From Nannocystis pusilla (GTDB lineage: Bacteria; Myxococcota_A; Polyangia; Nannocystales; Nannocystaceae), in assembly GCF_020073745.1 (NCBI RefSeq), contig NZ_JAIRAU010000015.1, positions 62,001 through 126,000 on the forward strand: DNA of 64,000 bases. The letters run 5' to 3'. Below the pieces are notes generated by a model, which did not search any database, was not told where the DNA came from, and worked only from the letters and a program-made list of their open reading frames with translations. A program made the position numbers and the translations under genes. The stretch's first letter is position 1, and each line of letters opens with the position of its first letter. Shown here piece by piece: positions 8,789-17,164 of this stretch.

Positions 8789-10765
8789 ATGCCTCGCGCG
8801 CCCGTCGAGTGGATCGTGATCGCCCTGGTGGCGGCGTGTGGATCGACGCCGCCGGCCAGCACGGCCGCGGGTCGGCCGGCCCCGGCAAGCCCGGCGACGC
8901 CGGCGACCGCGAGCGAGCCGGCAGCGGTCGAGGCGCAGCCGCAGCCGGTCGCGGCAGCGCCGACGCCGACGCCCGCGCCGTTGCCGACGCCGGCCGACGC
9001 GGGGAGCTGTCCGGCGGCCGACGACCGCGCGTACGGGATCCTGGTCTCGCCGCACCGACCCGCTGTCGGTCAACCGATGCGGGTGCTGGCGGCGACGCTG
9101 GCGGGCGAGGAGGCGCTGGCGCTGCGGGTCGAGGGGGCTGCTGTTTCGGACATGTCCTACTGGACAGGCGTGCCGGCGGCCGCGCTGGCGACGGCGACGC
9201 CGGACAGGGCGGGCGAGCTGACGATCGTCGCGGGGCGCGGCGGGGTCGGCAAGGCGTGCCTCAGGGTGAAGGTGCGCGAGAAGGCGGGGCGCGATGCGCC
9301 GCCGCCGGCGAGCACGGCGGTGTGGCCGGGCCAGCGGACGTGGGACAGCGGCGAGGAGGCGCTGTACTCGGCGTGGGTGCGGGCGCTGTTCCACGCGGAG
9401 CCGGGGGCCGACCTGGCGTACACGGCGCTCGACCAGGTGACGCGGGACCCGGCGCGCAACATCCTGCATGACGCGTACGCGTGGGGCGAGGACGCGGCGC
9501 CGCAGCAGGGCGGGCTGCACATGCGGCCCGACTGCGCCGACACGCCGTACTTCCTGCGGGCGTACTACTCGTGGAAGCGGTCGCTGCCGTTCGCGTTCCG
9601 CGGCTGCTCGCGCGGCGGGCCGGGCAAGCCGCCGCGCTGCGGCGAGCCGACGAGCAACCTGAACGCGGCCGGCGGTTCGGGGCCGCAGCCGGGGCAGCTC
9701 GGGGCAGTGCAACACTTCATGCGCCGCACGCTGGCGTGGGGGGTGCACACGGGCAACGGCCGGGTGGCGCTCGGCGACGAGCGCAGCGATCTGTACCCGG
9801 TCCGCCTCGACCGCCGCTCGCTGCGCCCGGGCACGGTGTACGCCGATCCGTACGGGCACATCCTGGTGCTGGTCGAGCTGTTCGCCGGCGAGGGCGGACG
9901 CCCGGGGGTGCTGTACGCGGTCGACGGGCAGCCCGACGGGAGCATCACGCGCAAGCGCTTCTGGGAGGGCAACTTCCTGTGGAACCCGGACCCGGGGCTC
10001 GGCGGGTCGGGGTTCAAGAACTTCCGCCCGGTCGTGATCCGCGAGGGGGCAGCGGTGCAGCTCGGCGACCGCGAGATCGCGGCCCACGCCGACTACGGTG
10101 ACCTGTCCCAAGAGCAGGGTACGCTGGCGGCGGAGGCGTTCTACGACCGCATGGAGGCGATCGTCTCGCCGGGCACGCGCGACCCGTTCCTCGCCCAGGA
10201 GGAGGCGGTGGCGGCGCTGTTCGAGCAGGCGCGCGTGCGCGTGACGTCGGTCGGCAACGGCGAGGCGTTCTTCAAGCAGAGCCCGAGCGCGACCATCACG
10301 ATGCCGGATGGCTTCGCGGTGTTCGAGACGACGGGCTCGTGGGAGTCGTACTCGACGCCGGCGCGCGACCTGCGGCTGCTGATCGCGATCGACGTGGTGC
10401 GCGGCTTCAGCGACAAGGTGCGGCGGCAGCCGGCGGTGTTCGCGGCGGAGCAGGACCTCGAGGGCATCGTCCGCCGGCTCGAGGAGGCGCGCGACACGCT
10501 GCTCGCCGATCCGAAGTTCCGCTTCGAGTACGTGCGCAGCGACGGCTCGAAGTGGTCGCTCGGGCTCGGCGAGCTGGTGGCGCGCGCGGGGGCGCTCGAG
10601 GTGGCGTACAACCCGAACGACTGCGCGGAGCACCGCTGGGGCGCGCCCGCCGGCACCGACGAGGCGAAGACGTGCACGCGGCGGGCGCCGAGCGAGCAGC
10701 AGGCGAAGATGGAGCGCTATCGCGAGTGGTTCGCGGCGCGCAAGCGGCCGGCCCGCGGGACGTAG
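8789..10765 (+). CDS. Large lipoprotein with possible Cys/His hydrolase residues
   Basis: 658 residues from ATG 8789; this start gives a compact lipoprotein signal ending in LVAAC (Cys17). A Pro/Ala-rich linker follows to about residue 75. The body contains DCAD with Cys249 and a DPYGHI segment with His357, an order seen in transglutaminase-like and NlpC/P60-like Cys-His hydrolases. I cannot place it in a family and the catalytic idea is inference. A phased repeat pair at 9148-9171 encodes part of the protein (SDMSYWTG). Probably outer-membrane anchored. Confidence 0.75.
   Translation: MPRAPVEWIVIALVAACGSTPPASTAAGRPAPASPATPATASEPAAVEAQPQPVAAAPTPTPAPLPTPADAGSCPAADDRAYGILVSPHRPAVGQPMRVLAATLAGEEALALRVEGAAVSDMSYWTGVPAAALATATPDRAGELTIVAGRGGVGKACLRVKVREKAGRDAPPPASTAVWPGQRTWDSGEEALYSAWVRALFHAEPGADLAYTALDQVTRDPARNILHDAYAWGEDAAPQQGGLHMRPDCADTPYFLRAYYSWKRSLPFAFRGCSRGGPGKPPRCGEPTSNLNAAGGSGPQPGQLGAVQHFMRRTLAWGVHTGNGRVALGDERSDLYPVRLDRRSLRPGTVYADPYGHILVLVELFAGEGGRPGVLYAVDGQPDGSITRKRFWEGNFLWNPDPGLGGSGFKNFRPVVIREGAAVQLGDREIAAHADYGDLSQEQGTLAAEAFYDRMEAIVSPGTRDPFLAQEEAVAALFEQARVRVTSVGNGEAFFKQSPSATITMPDGFAVFETTGSWESYSTPARDLRLLIAIDVVRGFSDKVRRQPAVFAAEQDLEGIVRRLEEARDTLLADPKFRFEYVRSDGSKWSLGLGELVARAGALEVAYNPNDCAEHRWGAPAGTDEAKTCTRRAPSEQQAKMERYREWFAARKRPARGT
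9148..9171. repeat. Phased palindrome pair inside lipoprotein gene
   Basis: GGACATGTCC (9148-9157), spacer TACT, then GGACAGGCGT (9162-9171): two units with centres 14 bp apart, in coding sequence. TGTCC/GGACA would form a short hairpin with a 4-base loop. Confidence 0.75.
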
Positions 10766-10787
10766 TGCGGACGAGTGACCGCGGCGA

Positions 10788-11231
10788 TCAGGCGGCGGCG
10801 TCGCGCGGGGGGCGGACGACGAGGACGCTGCAGCCGGCGTGATTGACGACGCGGGCGGCGGTGGTGCCGAGCAGGCGATCGAGGCCGTCGAAGCCGTGGC
10901 TGCCGATGACGATGAGGTCGGCGGCGATGGCGTCGGCGACGTCGCAGATCACCTGGGCGGGTCGGCCGAGGCGGACGTGGATCTCGCCGGTGAGCGCGGT
11001 CGTGAGGCTCCCACGCGAGCGCTCGAGGTCCTGGTGCGCGAGCTCCACCAGGCGCGCGGTGAGCTCCTCGCCGCTGAGCGACCAGGCCTCGACCGGCATG
11101 CCGAGCGGGATGTTGACGGCCCGGCACAGGTGGAGCGCGGCGCCGTGGGTGGCGGCGAGCGCCGCGGCCTGGCGGAGGACGAGGTCGGTCCGCGGGGACC
11201 CGTCGAGGGCAGCGAGGATCTTGGTGTACAT
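10788..11231 (-). CDS. Universal stress protein, UspA type
   Basis: 147 residues, one Usp domain. The C-terminal nucleotide-binding signature GSHGFDGLDRLLGTTAARVV fits the ATP-binding G-x2-G-x9-G(S/T) pattern, and ILAALDGS lies at the N-terminus. Usp proteins bind ATP and modulate stress survival; partners are unknown. It is divergent from the CBS-domain gene, so the two may share control. It converges on the lipoprotein gene with only a 22-bp gap and no repeat array. Confidence 0.92.
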   Translation of the reverse strand: MYTKILAALDGSPRTDLVLRQAAALAATHGAALHLCRAVNIPLGMPVEAWSLSGEELTARLVELAHQDLERSRGSLTTALTGEIHVRLGRPAQVICDVADAIAADLIVIGSHGFDGLDRLLGTTAARVVNHAGCSVLVVRPPRDAAA

Positions 11232-11240
11232 GCGCGGCGA

Positions 11241-11269
11241 ATTTTAGATCCGCGGCGGGAGGTTGTTCA
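11241..11269 (-). promoter_or_regulatory. Candidate promoter of the Usp gene, near-leaderless
   Basis: On the minus strand TGAACA (11269-11264), a 17-base spacer and TAAAAT (11246-11241) resemble -35/-10 boxes. The -10 ends 9 bases before the ATG, so the transcript would start almost at the initiation codon. Confidence 0.45.
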
Positions 11270-11307
11270 CCTTTTCGATGCGCGCGGGAGAGCGTAGCCT
11301 CCCGCCC

Positions 11308-11733
11308 ATGGTCGACCACCGTACCCCGGTCCGCGACGTGATGACGCCGGCCCCGATCACCATCGGCCGCGCCCAGACCCTGTCCGACGCGGCCCGGCGG
11401 ATGCACGAGCACCACATCCCCCACCTGGCGGTGCTCGAGGGCGGGTACCTGTTCGGGGTCCTCAGCGAGCGTGACATCGACCTCGTCGAGGGGCTGCCGG
11501 ACGTCGACCCCGACGCGGTCAAGGTGGAAGAGGCGATGACGCAGGACCCGTATCGCGTCGGCCCGGACGTGACGGTGGGCGAGGTGGTGCGGACGATGGC
11601 CGCCCACAAGTACGGGTCGGCGGTGGTGATGCACGAGGGGCGCGTGGCCGGGATCTTCACCACCAGCGACGCCCTGAACCTGCTGGCGGCGGTCCTGGCG
11701 CCCGCCGCCCCGCCGCAGGCGGAAAGTGTATGA
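11308..11733 (+). CDS. CBS-domain pair protein
   Basis: 141 residues from ATG 11308. Two CBS motifs are visible: VRDVMTPAPITI...LFGVLSERDI in the first half and VEEAMTQDPYRV...VAGIFTTSDAL in the second. Stand-alone CBS pairs bind adenine nucleotides and act as energy or redox sensors. The stop lies 28 bp before the response regulator start, so it may be cotranscribed with the two-component pair. Its target is unknown. Confidence 0.92.
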   Translation: MVDHRTPVRDVMTPAPITIGRAQTLSDAARRMHEHHIPHLAVLEGGYLFGVLSERDIDLVEGLPDVDPDAVKVEEAMTQDPYRVGPDVTVGEVVRTMAAHKYGSAVVMHEGRVAGIFTTSDALNLLAAVLAPAAPPQAESV

Positions 11734-11761
11734 TGCGCCCGCGCCGGGGACCGGGGCGAGC

Positions 11762-12475
11762 ATGGCGGGGCTGATCCTCATCGTCGAAGACGAGCGCGAC
11801 CTGGTCGCAACCCTCGAGTACGCGCTCGAGCGCGAGGGCTTCCGCGCCCGCTCGGCCTACACCGGCGCGCAAGCGCTCGAGATCGCTACGACCGAGCCGG
11901 CGCCCGACCTGGTGCTGCTCGATCTGATGCTGCCCGACATGTCCGGCACGCAGGTGTGCCAGCAGCTCCGCGCCGGCGAGCGCACGCGGGCGATGCCGGT
12001 GATCATGATGACGGCCAAGGCCGAGGAGGTCGATCGCGTGGTCGGCTTCGAGGTCGGCGCCGACGACTACGTGGTCAAGCCGTTCAGCCTGCGCGAGCTG
12101 GTGCTGCGGATCCGCGCGGTGCTGCGGCGCAAGGCGCCGACCGAGACGCCGCTCGCGCCGACGCCCTACGGCCGCCTGCGCGTCGACATGGACGGACACC
12201 GCGTGTGGGTCGACGACGCCGAGGTCACGCTCACGGCGCTGGAGTTCCGCCTGCTGACGACGCTGATCGCCCGCCGCGGCCGGGTGCAGACCCGCGACGC
12301 GCTGCTCAGCGACGTCTGGGGCGTGCAGCCGGGGCTGACGACGCGCACGGTCGACACGCACGTCCGCCGCCTGCGCAAGAAGCTGGGCGAGATCGCGGAC
12401 TACGTGCAGACGCTGCGCGGGGTCGGCTACCGCTTCACGACCGACCTGCGCGCGTCGGAGGACGACGAGCCGTGA
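11762..12475 (+). CDS. OmpR/PhoB-family response regulator
   Basis: 237 residues. The receiver domain (about 1-120) has the acidic pair in VEDERD, the phospho-acceptor Asp in LLDLMLPDM and the conserved Lys in VVKPFS. A winged-helix DNA-binding domain ends in RTVDTHVRRLRKKL...RGVGYRF. Its TGA overlaps the GTG start of the kinase (GTGA), so the two are translationally coupled. PhoB-like by domain order, but no phosphate genes are visible, so I give no gene symbol. Confidence 0.95.
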   Translation: MAGLILIVEDERDLVATLEYALEREGFRARSAYTGAQALEIATTEPAPDLVLLDLMLPDMSGTQVCQQLRAGERTRAMPVIMMTAKAEEVDRVVGFEVGADDYVVKPFSLRELVLRIRAVLRRKAPTETPLAPTPYGRLRVDMDGHRVWVDDAEVTLTALEFRLLTTLIARRGRVQTRDALLSDVWGVQPGLTTRTVDTHVRRLRKKLGEIADYVQTLRGVGYRFTTDLRASEDDEP

Positions 12476-14208
12476 GGCTGGACGTCCGCGGCAAGCTGTT
12501 CCTCGTCTCGGTCTTGTTGGTCCTGTCGGTCGTGCTGGTGGCCGGCGGCTATCTCGAGGGACAGATCCGCGAGTGGGCCCACGGCCGCGCCCAGGCCGAG
12601 CTGCTGGCGCAGGCGCGCGTGGGCCGGGTCGCGCTGGCGTACGACACGGCGCCGGCCGACGCGGTGGCGGACGAGCTGGGCGCGGCCAGCGGGACGCGCG
12701 TGACGATCATCGACAGGTCGGGCAAGGTGCTCGGCGACTCGGAGCTCGCGGCGAGCGAGCTGGCGACGGTCGAGTCGCACGACGACCGCCCCGAGGTCGT
12801 CGACGCGGTGGCGCACGGCGAGGGGCGGGCGGTCCGCTACAGCGCGACGCTCGGCACCGACATGATGTACATCGCGGTGCCGTTCACCGCCGGCGCGGTG
12901 AGCGGCACGCTCCGGGTGGCGCGCCCGCTCGAGGAGATGGACGCGGCGGTGCGGCGCCTGCGGATCGCGCTCGGGATCGCGGGCCTGCTCAGCCTCGCCG
13001 GGGCGGTGGTGCTGAGCGGGCTGGCCTCGCACTTCCTGGCCCGCACGTTGCGCACGCTGGTCGCGGACGCGCGCCGGGCGGTCGAGGGCGAGGAGCCGCG
13101 GCAACCATCCGAGACCCCGGACGAGCCGGGCCTGGCCGGCTCGCTCAACCGCATGGCCGCCGAGCTCGAGTCGACGGTCGGGATGCTGGCGGCCGAGCGC
13201 AGCCGCTTCGAGGCGGTGCTCGAGAGCATGGCCGAGGGCGTGGTCGCGGTCGATCAGGCGCAGCAACTGACGCTGATCAACCGCGCGGCGCTCGGGCTCC
13301 TTAGTTTGTCGATCGAGCACGGCGGGTCGACGCTGGCCGAGCGGATCCCGATCCCGGCGCTCCTTGAATTGGTGCAGCGCGCGCTCGCGGGGCAGCCGGA
13401 GCGCCGCGAGTTCGAGACGCGGACGACGCCGCCGCGGCAGGTGCTGGCCTACGCGAGCCCGCTGCGCAACCAGCAGGGGGCCGTGGTGGTGATGCACGAC
13501 GTCACCGAGATCCGCCGGCTCGAGCGGGTCCGCCGCGACTTCGTCGCCAACGTGTCGCACGAGCTGCGCACGCCGGTCAGCATCATCCGCGCCAACGCCG
13601 AGACGCTGCTGGACGGGGCGATCGAGAAGCCGGAGATCGCCCGCCGCTTCCTCGACGCGCAGCTGCGCAGCGCCGACCGCCTGGCCGCGCTGGTCGCCGA
13701 CCTGCTCGAGATCTCGCGCATCGAGGCCGGGACCTACGAGATGAGCCCCGACGAGATCGAGCTCGAGCCGATCGTGGCCCACACGATCGACGAGGTCGAG
13801 CGCCTGGCCCAGGAGAAGCACATCGAGATCACGTCGTCTGTCGCGGAGGACATGACCGTATGGGCAGACGAGCAGGCGCTCGAGCAGGTGCTGCTCAACC
13901 TGATCGACAACGCGGTCAAGTACACGCCGGCCGAGGGGAAGATCAGGGTGCGGGCGGCCCGGCGCGGCGACATGGTCCGCATCGAGGTCGAGGACAACGG
14001 GCCGGGCATCGAGCCGCGCCACCGCGCGCGCGTGTTCGAGCGGTTCTACCGGGTCGACAAGGGCCGCTCGCGCGAGGTCGGCGGCACCGGCCTGGGCCTC
14101 GCGATCGTGAAGCACCTGGCCGAGGCGATGAAAGGTCAGGTCGGGGTCGAGCCGGCCGAACCGCACGGGTCGATCTTCTGGCTGACGCTGCCGGCCGCGA
14201 GCGACTGA
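12472..14208 (+). CDS. PhoR-like sensor histidine kinase
   Basis: 578 residues from GTG 12472. Two membrane spans (about 9-28 and 165-190) flank a periplasmic sensor, followed by a HAMP region, a PAS-like segment, HisKA with phospho-acceptor His363 in NVSHELRTP, and HATPase_c with N box NLIDNAVKYTP, DNGPGI and GTGLGLAIVKHL. Partner of the response regulator it overlaps. A three-unit phased repeat (13834-13871) lies in the conserved stretch before the N box, apparently without disturbing the fold. The gene ends 10 bp before array D. Confidence 0.95.
   Translation: MRLDVRGKLFLVSVLLVLSVVLVAGGYLEGQIREWAHGRAQAELLAQARVGRVALAYDTAPADAVADELGAASGTRVTIIDRSGKVLGDSELAASELATVESHDDRPEVVDAVAHGEGRAVRYSATLGTDMMYIAVPFTAGAVSGTLRVARPLEEMDAAVRRLRIALGIAGLLSLAGAVVLSGLASHFLARTLRTLVADARRAVEGEEPRQPSETPDEPGLAGSLNRMAAELESTVGMLAAERSRFEAVLESMAEGVVAVDQAQQLTLINRAALGLLSLSIEHGGSTLAERIPIPALLELVQRALAGQPERREFETRTTPPRQVLAYASPLRNQQGAVVVMHDVTEIRRLERVRRDFVANVSHELRTPVSIIRANAETLLDGAIEKPEIARRFLDAQLRSADRLAALVADLLEISRIEAGTYEMSPDEIELEPIVAHTIDEVERLAQEKHIEITSSVAEDMTVWADEQALEQVLLNLIDNAVKYTPAEGKIRVRAARRGDMVRIEVEDNGPGIEPRHRARVFERFYRVDKGRSREVGGTGLGLAIVKHLAEAMKGQVGVEPAEPHGSIFWLTLPAASD
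13834..13871. repeat. Three phased units inside histidine kinase gene
   Basis: TCGTCTGTCG (13834), GGACATGACC (13848) and GGGCAGACGA (13862) are spaced 14 bp apart in coding sequence. The encoded stretch (VAEDMTVWADEQ) aligns with the usual kinase sequence before the N box with no evident insertion. Confidence 0.6.
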
Positions 14209-14218
14209 GGCGGCCGTC

Positions 14219-14298
14219 GAGCGTGTCCGCTCGGGCATGTCTGTGCGGCCATGTCCGCTCGGGCATGGGCGAAACGACATGTAATTTCGGTCATGGGA
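14219..14298. repeat. Phased palindrome array D (6 units)
   Basis: Units start at 14219, 14233, 14247, 14261, 14275 and 14289 (for example GGGCATGTCT, GGCCATGTCC, CGACATGTAA), exactly 14 bp apart. GTCCGCTCGGGCATG occurs twice, 28 bp apart. GAGCG/CGCTC flank a 4-base loop at the left end. The array fills the convergent gap between the kinase and chitinase genes and overlaps the chitinase stop codon. Confidence 0.9.
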
Positions 14299-15733
14299 GC
14301 AAGGCGTCGGCGAGGACGGTCAGCAGGGCGCTGTCCTGGGTGTCGCCGGCGAGCTCCCAGAACATCGCGCCGCCGAGGCCTCTGGCGGCGATGTAGTCCA
14401 TCTTGTGCTGCATCGACTCGGGGTCGTCGTAGGTGATGAAGAGGTCGTTGCCGGCGTCGTACAGCCACGGGACCCTGGCCTCGTCGTGCCAGTGGCGGGT
14501 GAGCGTCGGCGCGTAGTTGGCGGCGATGTCGTGGTAGTCGACGATGCCGGGCTCCCAGGTGCCGGGGCCGGCGCCGCTGAAGCTCGAGAACAGGCCGTCG
14601 CTGCCGGCGCCGGCGCCGGCGAAGCTGCGGCCGTAGAACGGGACGCCGAGCACGAGCTTCCCGGGCGGCACGCCGGCGTCGAGGATCGTGGTGACGGCGG
14701 CGTCGTCGCTGAGGCCGGCGTTGTTCGGATCGGGGTCGTCGGCCGGGCTGTAGAGGGCGGCGTTGAAGGTGGTGGTCGCCATCCACGGGCCGGCGAAGTC
14801 GTAGGCCATGAGGTTGATCCAGTCGACGCTGGCGGCGATGCCGGGCAGATCGAGGTTGGCGAGGTTGGCCTGGCCGGCGGGCGCGGCGATCGTCAGCAGG
14901 TACTCGGCGCCGTCCTCGGCCCCGGCGCCGTCGAGCTCGGCCCGCAGCGCGGCGAGCAGGGCGCTGTAGTCCTGGCCCTCCTGCGGCGAGGCGGGGAACT
15001 CCCAGTCGATGTCGACGCCGTCGAACCCGTAGTCGCGCATGAACTGGACGCACGAGCTGGCGATGCTGGCGCGGCCCTGCTCGGTGGCGGCGTTGGGGGC
15101 GAAGTTGGTCGACCAGGTGTAGCCGCCGACCGAGATCAGGGTGCGCAGGTGGCCGTGCTGCTGCTTGAGCTGCTTGAGCTGGTTGAAGCTGCCCTTGAAC
15201 GGGGCGTTCGGATCCTCGTCGCCGTAGACCTTCTCGATGTCGGCGTAGCTGTCCCCGAGCACGCAATTGCCGTCGGCGGTGAGGTTGGCGAAGGCGTAGT
15301 TGACGTGGGTGAGCTTGTCGGCCGGGATGTCGTCGACGTGGTACTCGCGGTCGTAGACGGCCCAGGCGGTGAAGTAGGCGACGACCCTGCCGGGGCCGAT
15401 CGGGCCGCCGGTGGTCTCCTCGCTCGTCGTGGTGCCCGGGTCGGGGCCGGTGGTCGAGGTGGTCGGGTCGCTGGTGCCCGGATCGGTCGGGGTGCTCGTG
15501 GCGGTGGCGTCGGCGCCGGTCTCGGTGCCGGTCGGGTCGCTCGTCGGGCTGCCGCTGGTCTCGGTGGCCGCGGTCGCGGCGTCGCTGGTCGGCCCGCCCG
15601 AGGCTGTCGAATCGGACATGGTCGAAGCGTCCTGTCCTCCGGGACACGCAGCGACGAGCGCGGCGGACAGCAGGAGCTTCGGGCCGGGGCGGGGTGCGGG
15701 CGAGATCATGGACGACATGGCGGGTGCTGCCAT
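14291..15733 (-). CDS. GH18 chitinase lipoprotein
   Basis: 480 residues from ATG 15733; ATGs at 15718 and 15709 are alternatives. The signal ends in the lipobox LVAAC, followed by a Thr/Ser/Asp-rich linker of about 70 residues. The GH18 catalytic motif is clear in YGFDGVDIDWEFP (D-x-D-x-E, with Glu as acid/base), and sheet motifs such as LISVGGYTW and INLMAYDF are present. It should cleave beta-1,4-N-acetylglucosamine polymers at the cell surface, fitting a predatory or scavenging life. It lies downstream of the VWA genes behind a terminator, with its own leader hairpin. Confidence 0.93.
   Translation of the reverse strand: MAAPAMSSMISPAPRPGPKLLLSAALVAACPGGQDASTMSDSTASGGPTSDAATAATETSGSPTSDPTGTETGADATATSTPTDPGTSDPTTSTTGPDPGTTTSEETTGGPIGPGRVVAYFTAWAVYDREYHVDDIPADKLTHVNYAFANLTADGNCVLGDSYADIEKVYGDEDPNAPFKGSFNQLKQLKQQHGHLRTLISVGGYTWSTNFAPNAATEQGRASIASSCVQFMRDYGFDGVDIDWEFPASPQEGQDYSALLAALRAELDGAGAEDGAEYLLTIAAPAGQANLANLDLPGIAASVDWINLMAYDFAGPWMATTTFNAALYSPADDPDPNNAGLSDDAAVTTILDAGVPPGKLVLGVPFYGRSFAGAGAGSDGLFSSFSGAGPGTWEPGIVDYHDIAANYAPTLTRHWHDEARVPWLYDAGNDLFITYDDPESMQHKMDYIAARGLGGAMFWELAGDTQDSALLTVLADALLP
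15614..15651. repeat. Three phased units in chitinase signal/linker region
   Basis: GGACATGGTC (15614), CGTCCTGTCC (15628) and GGACACGCAG (15642) have a 14-bp period and encode part of the start of the mature lipoprotein. Confidence 0.7.
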
Positions 15734-15749
15734 CTTGGTGGCACCCGCC
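15719..15749 (-). promoter_or_regulatory. Hairpin around the chitinase start codon
   Basis: GGCGGGTGCTGCC (15719-15731) and GGTGGCACCCGCC (15737-15749) form a nearly perfect stem with a 5-base loop that contains part of the ATG at 15733. Such a stem could mask initiation, or it may show that a downstream ATG is used. Confidence 0.5.
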
Positions 15750-15763
15750 GCCGGAGATCGATG

Positions 15764-15789
15764 AAAAAAAATCGGGCGCGCGGGCGCGC
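15764..15789 (-). terminator. Intrinsic terminator after the first VWA gene
   Basis: On the minus strand GCGCG-CCCG-CGCGC (15789-15776) is followed, after a short gap, by eight T (15771-15764), the longest homopolymer T run on this strand in the region. It separates the 15.8-kb VWA gene from the chitinase gene. Confidence 0.6.
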
Positions 15790-15813
15790 GGGGCCGGGCG
15801 CGCTCGACCCGGC

Positions 15814-17055
15814 TCACTCGGTGAAGCAGCCGTACTCGATCTGGACCACGCCAGTCTCCTTGTAGTACTCGCAGGCGTCGCCGCAGAGGATGATCGCGTC
15901 GCGGTCCTCGGTGGTGTACTTCCAGCCGGCCTCGGCGTCGCAGTTGGCGACCTGGGTGTCCTGGCCCTCGTAGACCTGCTGGCCCGCGTCGTCGTCGGCG
16001 CCGACCTCGACGCGCTGGATGTAGAAGTTGTCCGGGACCGGCTCGCCGAGCTTGATCTCGCACGAGAGGACCTGCTTGGTGATGGCGTTGAGCGCGTCCT
16101 GGAGCTCGGTCTGGTTGGAGGCGTTGTAGAACTTCTCGTCGCCGGGGCGGGCGGTGCCGCCGAGCTCCGCCAGCTCGTTGAGCTTCTCGTAGGTGTTGGT
16201 GTTGTCGGGGTTGCCGTCGACGATCACCGGCGAGAAGACATCCTCGATGTCGATGCCGATGACGTAGGTCGGGAAGCCCATCGCCTGCGCCTCGGCGACG
16301 ACCATCGGCAGGTTGTCGTCGTACTCGTTGAACAGCTCGGGCGTCATCGTGCCTTCCTTGCAGTTGGCGGCGCCGTCGGTGACGAGGATGATGAACTTCG
16401 GCTCGCTGTCCTGCAGGCTCGCCAGCTCCTCGAGCGCGACGGCGATGCCGGCGGCCGCCGGGGTGCCGCCGGCGATGCTCGTGGTGTCGGCGGGCGGCAA
16501 GGCGGCGAGGATCGCCGCGCCGGTCTGGGTGCCGATCGGCACCAGCGGATCGGGGTCGACGGGGCAGGCGGCCGGGCCGTAGGCGCTGGTGGCAGTGAGC
16601 GAAGGGAACAGCACGGCGCCGAAGTTGATCACGGCGTCGAGGTTGTCGAAGATCGACTCGACGACCGAGTGGAGGCTCATCCAGCGGGTGATGTCCGGGG
16701 TCATCGGGTCGCTGTCGTGGTCCCAGAAGCCGGACTCGTTGGACACCATCGAGCCCGACTTGTCGAGGACGAGCATGACGCGCGGGATGACCGGCTCGAT
16801 GGCCATCGGTACGAATTCGTCGCAGACGAGCGGGCCGTCCTCGGTGGTGGTGCCGGTGACGTCGGGCCCGGTGCCGGGGGGCGCGGTGGTGGTCGGCTCG
16901 GGCTCGCCGGTGGTGTCCGTGGCGGTCGTGATCGGGGGCAACTCGACGCCGGTCGAACCCGGGGTCGTGTTCGCCCCCGCGGTGTCCTTGTCATCGCCAG
17001 GGCACGCGCTCAGGAGCGCGAGGGAAGCTACGGTTACAAACAGAGGGCGCTGCAT
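15814..17055 (-). CDS. VWA-domain lipoprotein (copy A)
   Basis: 413 residues from ATG 17055. The lipobox LSAC is at Cys18, then a Thr/Pro/Gly linker to about residue 75, then a von Willebrand A domain with the MIDAS start DKSGS and later TDGAAN. The C-terminal part has paired cysteines (CGDACEYY, YGC). VWA domains bind protein ligands through Mg; a surface adhesion or scaffold role is inferred. It is clearly paralogous to copy B along its whole length. The two are separated by a terminator and each has the same leader element, so they are probably separate transcripts after a tandem duplication. Confidence 0.9.
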   Translation of the reverse strand: MQRPLFVTVASLALLSACPGDDKDTAGANTTPGSTGVELPPITTATDTTGEPEPTTTAPPGTGPDVTGTTTEDGPLVCDEFVPMAIEPVIPRVMLVLDKSGSMVSNESGFWDHDSDPMTPDITRWMSLHSVVESIFDNLDAVINFGAVLFPSLTATSAYGPAACPVDPDPLVPIGTQTGAAILAALPPADTTSIAGGTPAAAGIAVALEELASLQDSEPKFIILVTDGAANCKEGTMTPELFNEYDDNLPMVVAEAQAMGFPTYVIGIDIEDVFSPVIVDGNPDNTNTYEKLNELAELGGTARPGDEKFYNASNQTELQDALNAITKQVLSCEIKLGEPVPDNFYIQRVEVGADDDAGQQVYEGQDTQVANCDAEAGWKYTTEDRDAIILCGDACEYYKETGVVQIEYGCFTE

Positions 17056-17058
17056 GCC

Positions 17059-17089
17059 GGGGCAGTACCCGCCGCGGCGCTTTCAATTG
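17059..17089 (-). promoter_or_regulatory. Conserved leader element of VWA copy A
   Basis: On the minus strand CAATTGA is followed at fixed spacing by GCGGGTACTGCCC and then the ATG about 8 bases on. The same element precedes VWA copy B at 18397-18428. It may be a promoter or a 5' regulatory sequence. Confidence 0.5.
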
Positions 17090-17094
17090 GCCGC

Positions 17095-17151
17095 AAAAAG
17101 GCGACCGCGGCGGGTCCGGGGCTCGCGCGCCCTCGCTCGTCCCCGGACCCG
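17095..17151 (-). terminator. Intrinsic terminator after VWA copy B
   Basis: The 11-bp stem CGGGTCCGGGG/CCCCGGACCCG (17111-17121 with 17141-17151) has a 19-base loop; on the minus strand a short GC tract and TTTTT (17099-17095) follow. It lies between the stop of copy B and the leader of copy A. Confidence 0.65.
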
Positions 17152-17164
17152 CGCGGCGCCGAAC

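Noticed and set aside
11308-14208. Phosphate-regulon phoB/phoR
   Set aside because: Domain order matches, but no pst or phoU gene is nearby and a CBS protein precedes them, so the stimulus is left open.
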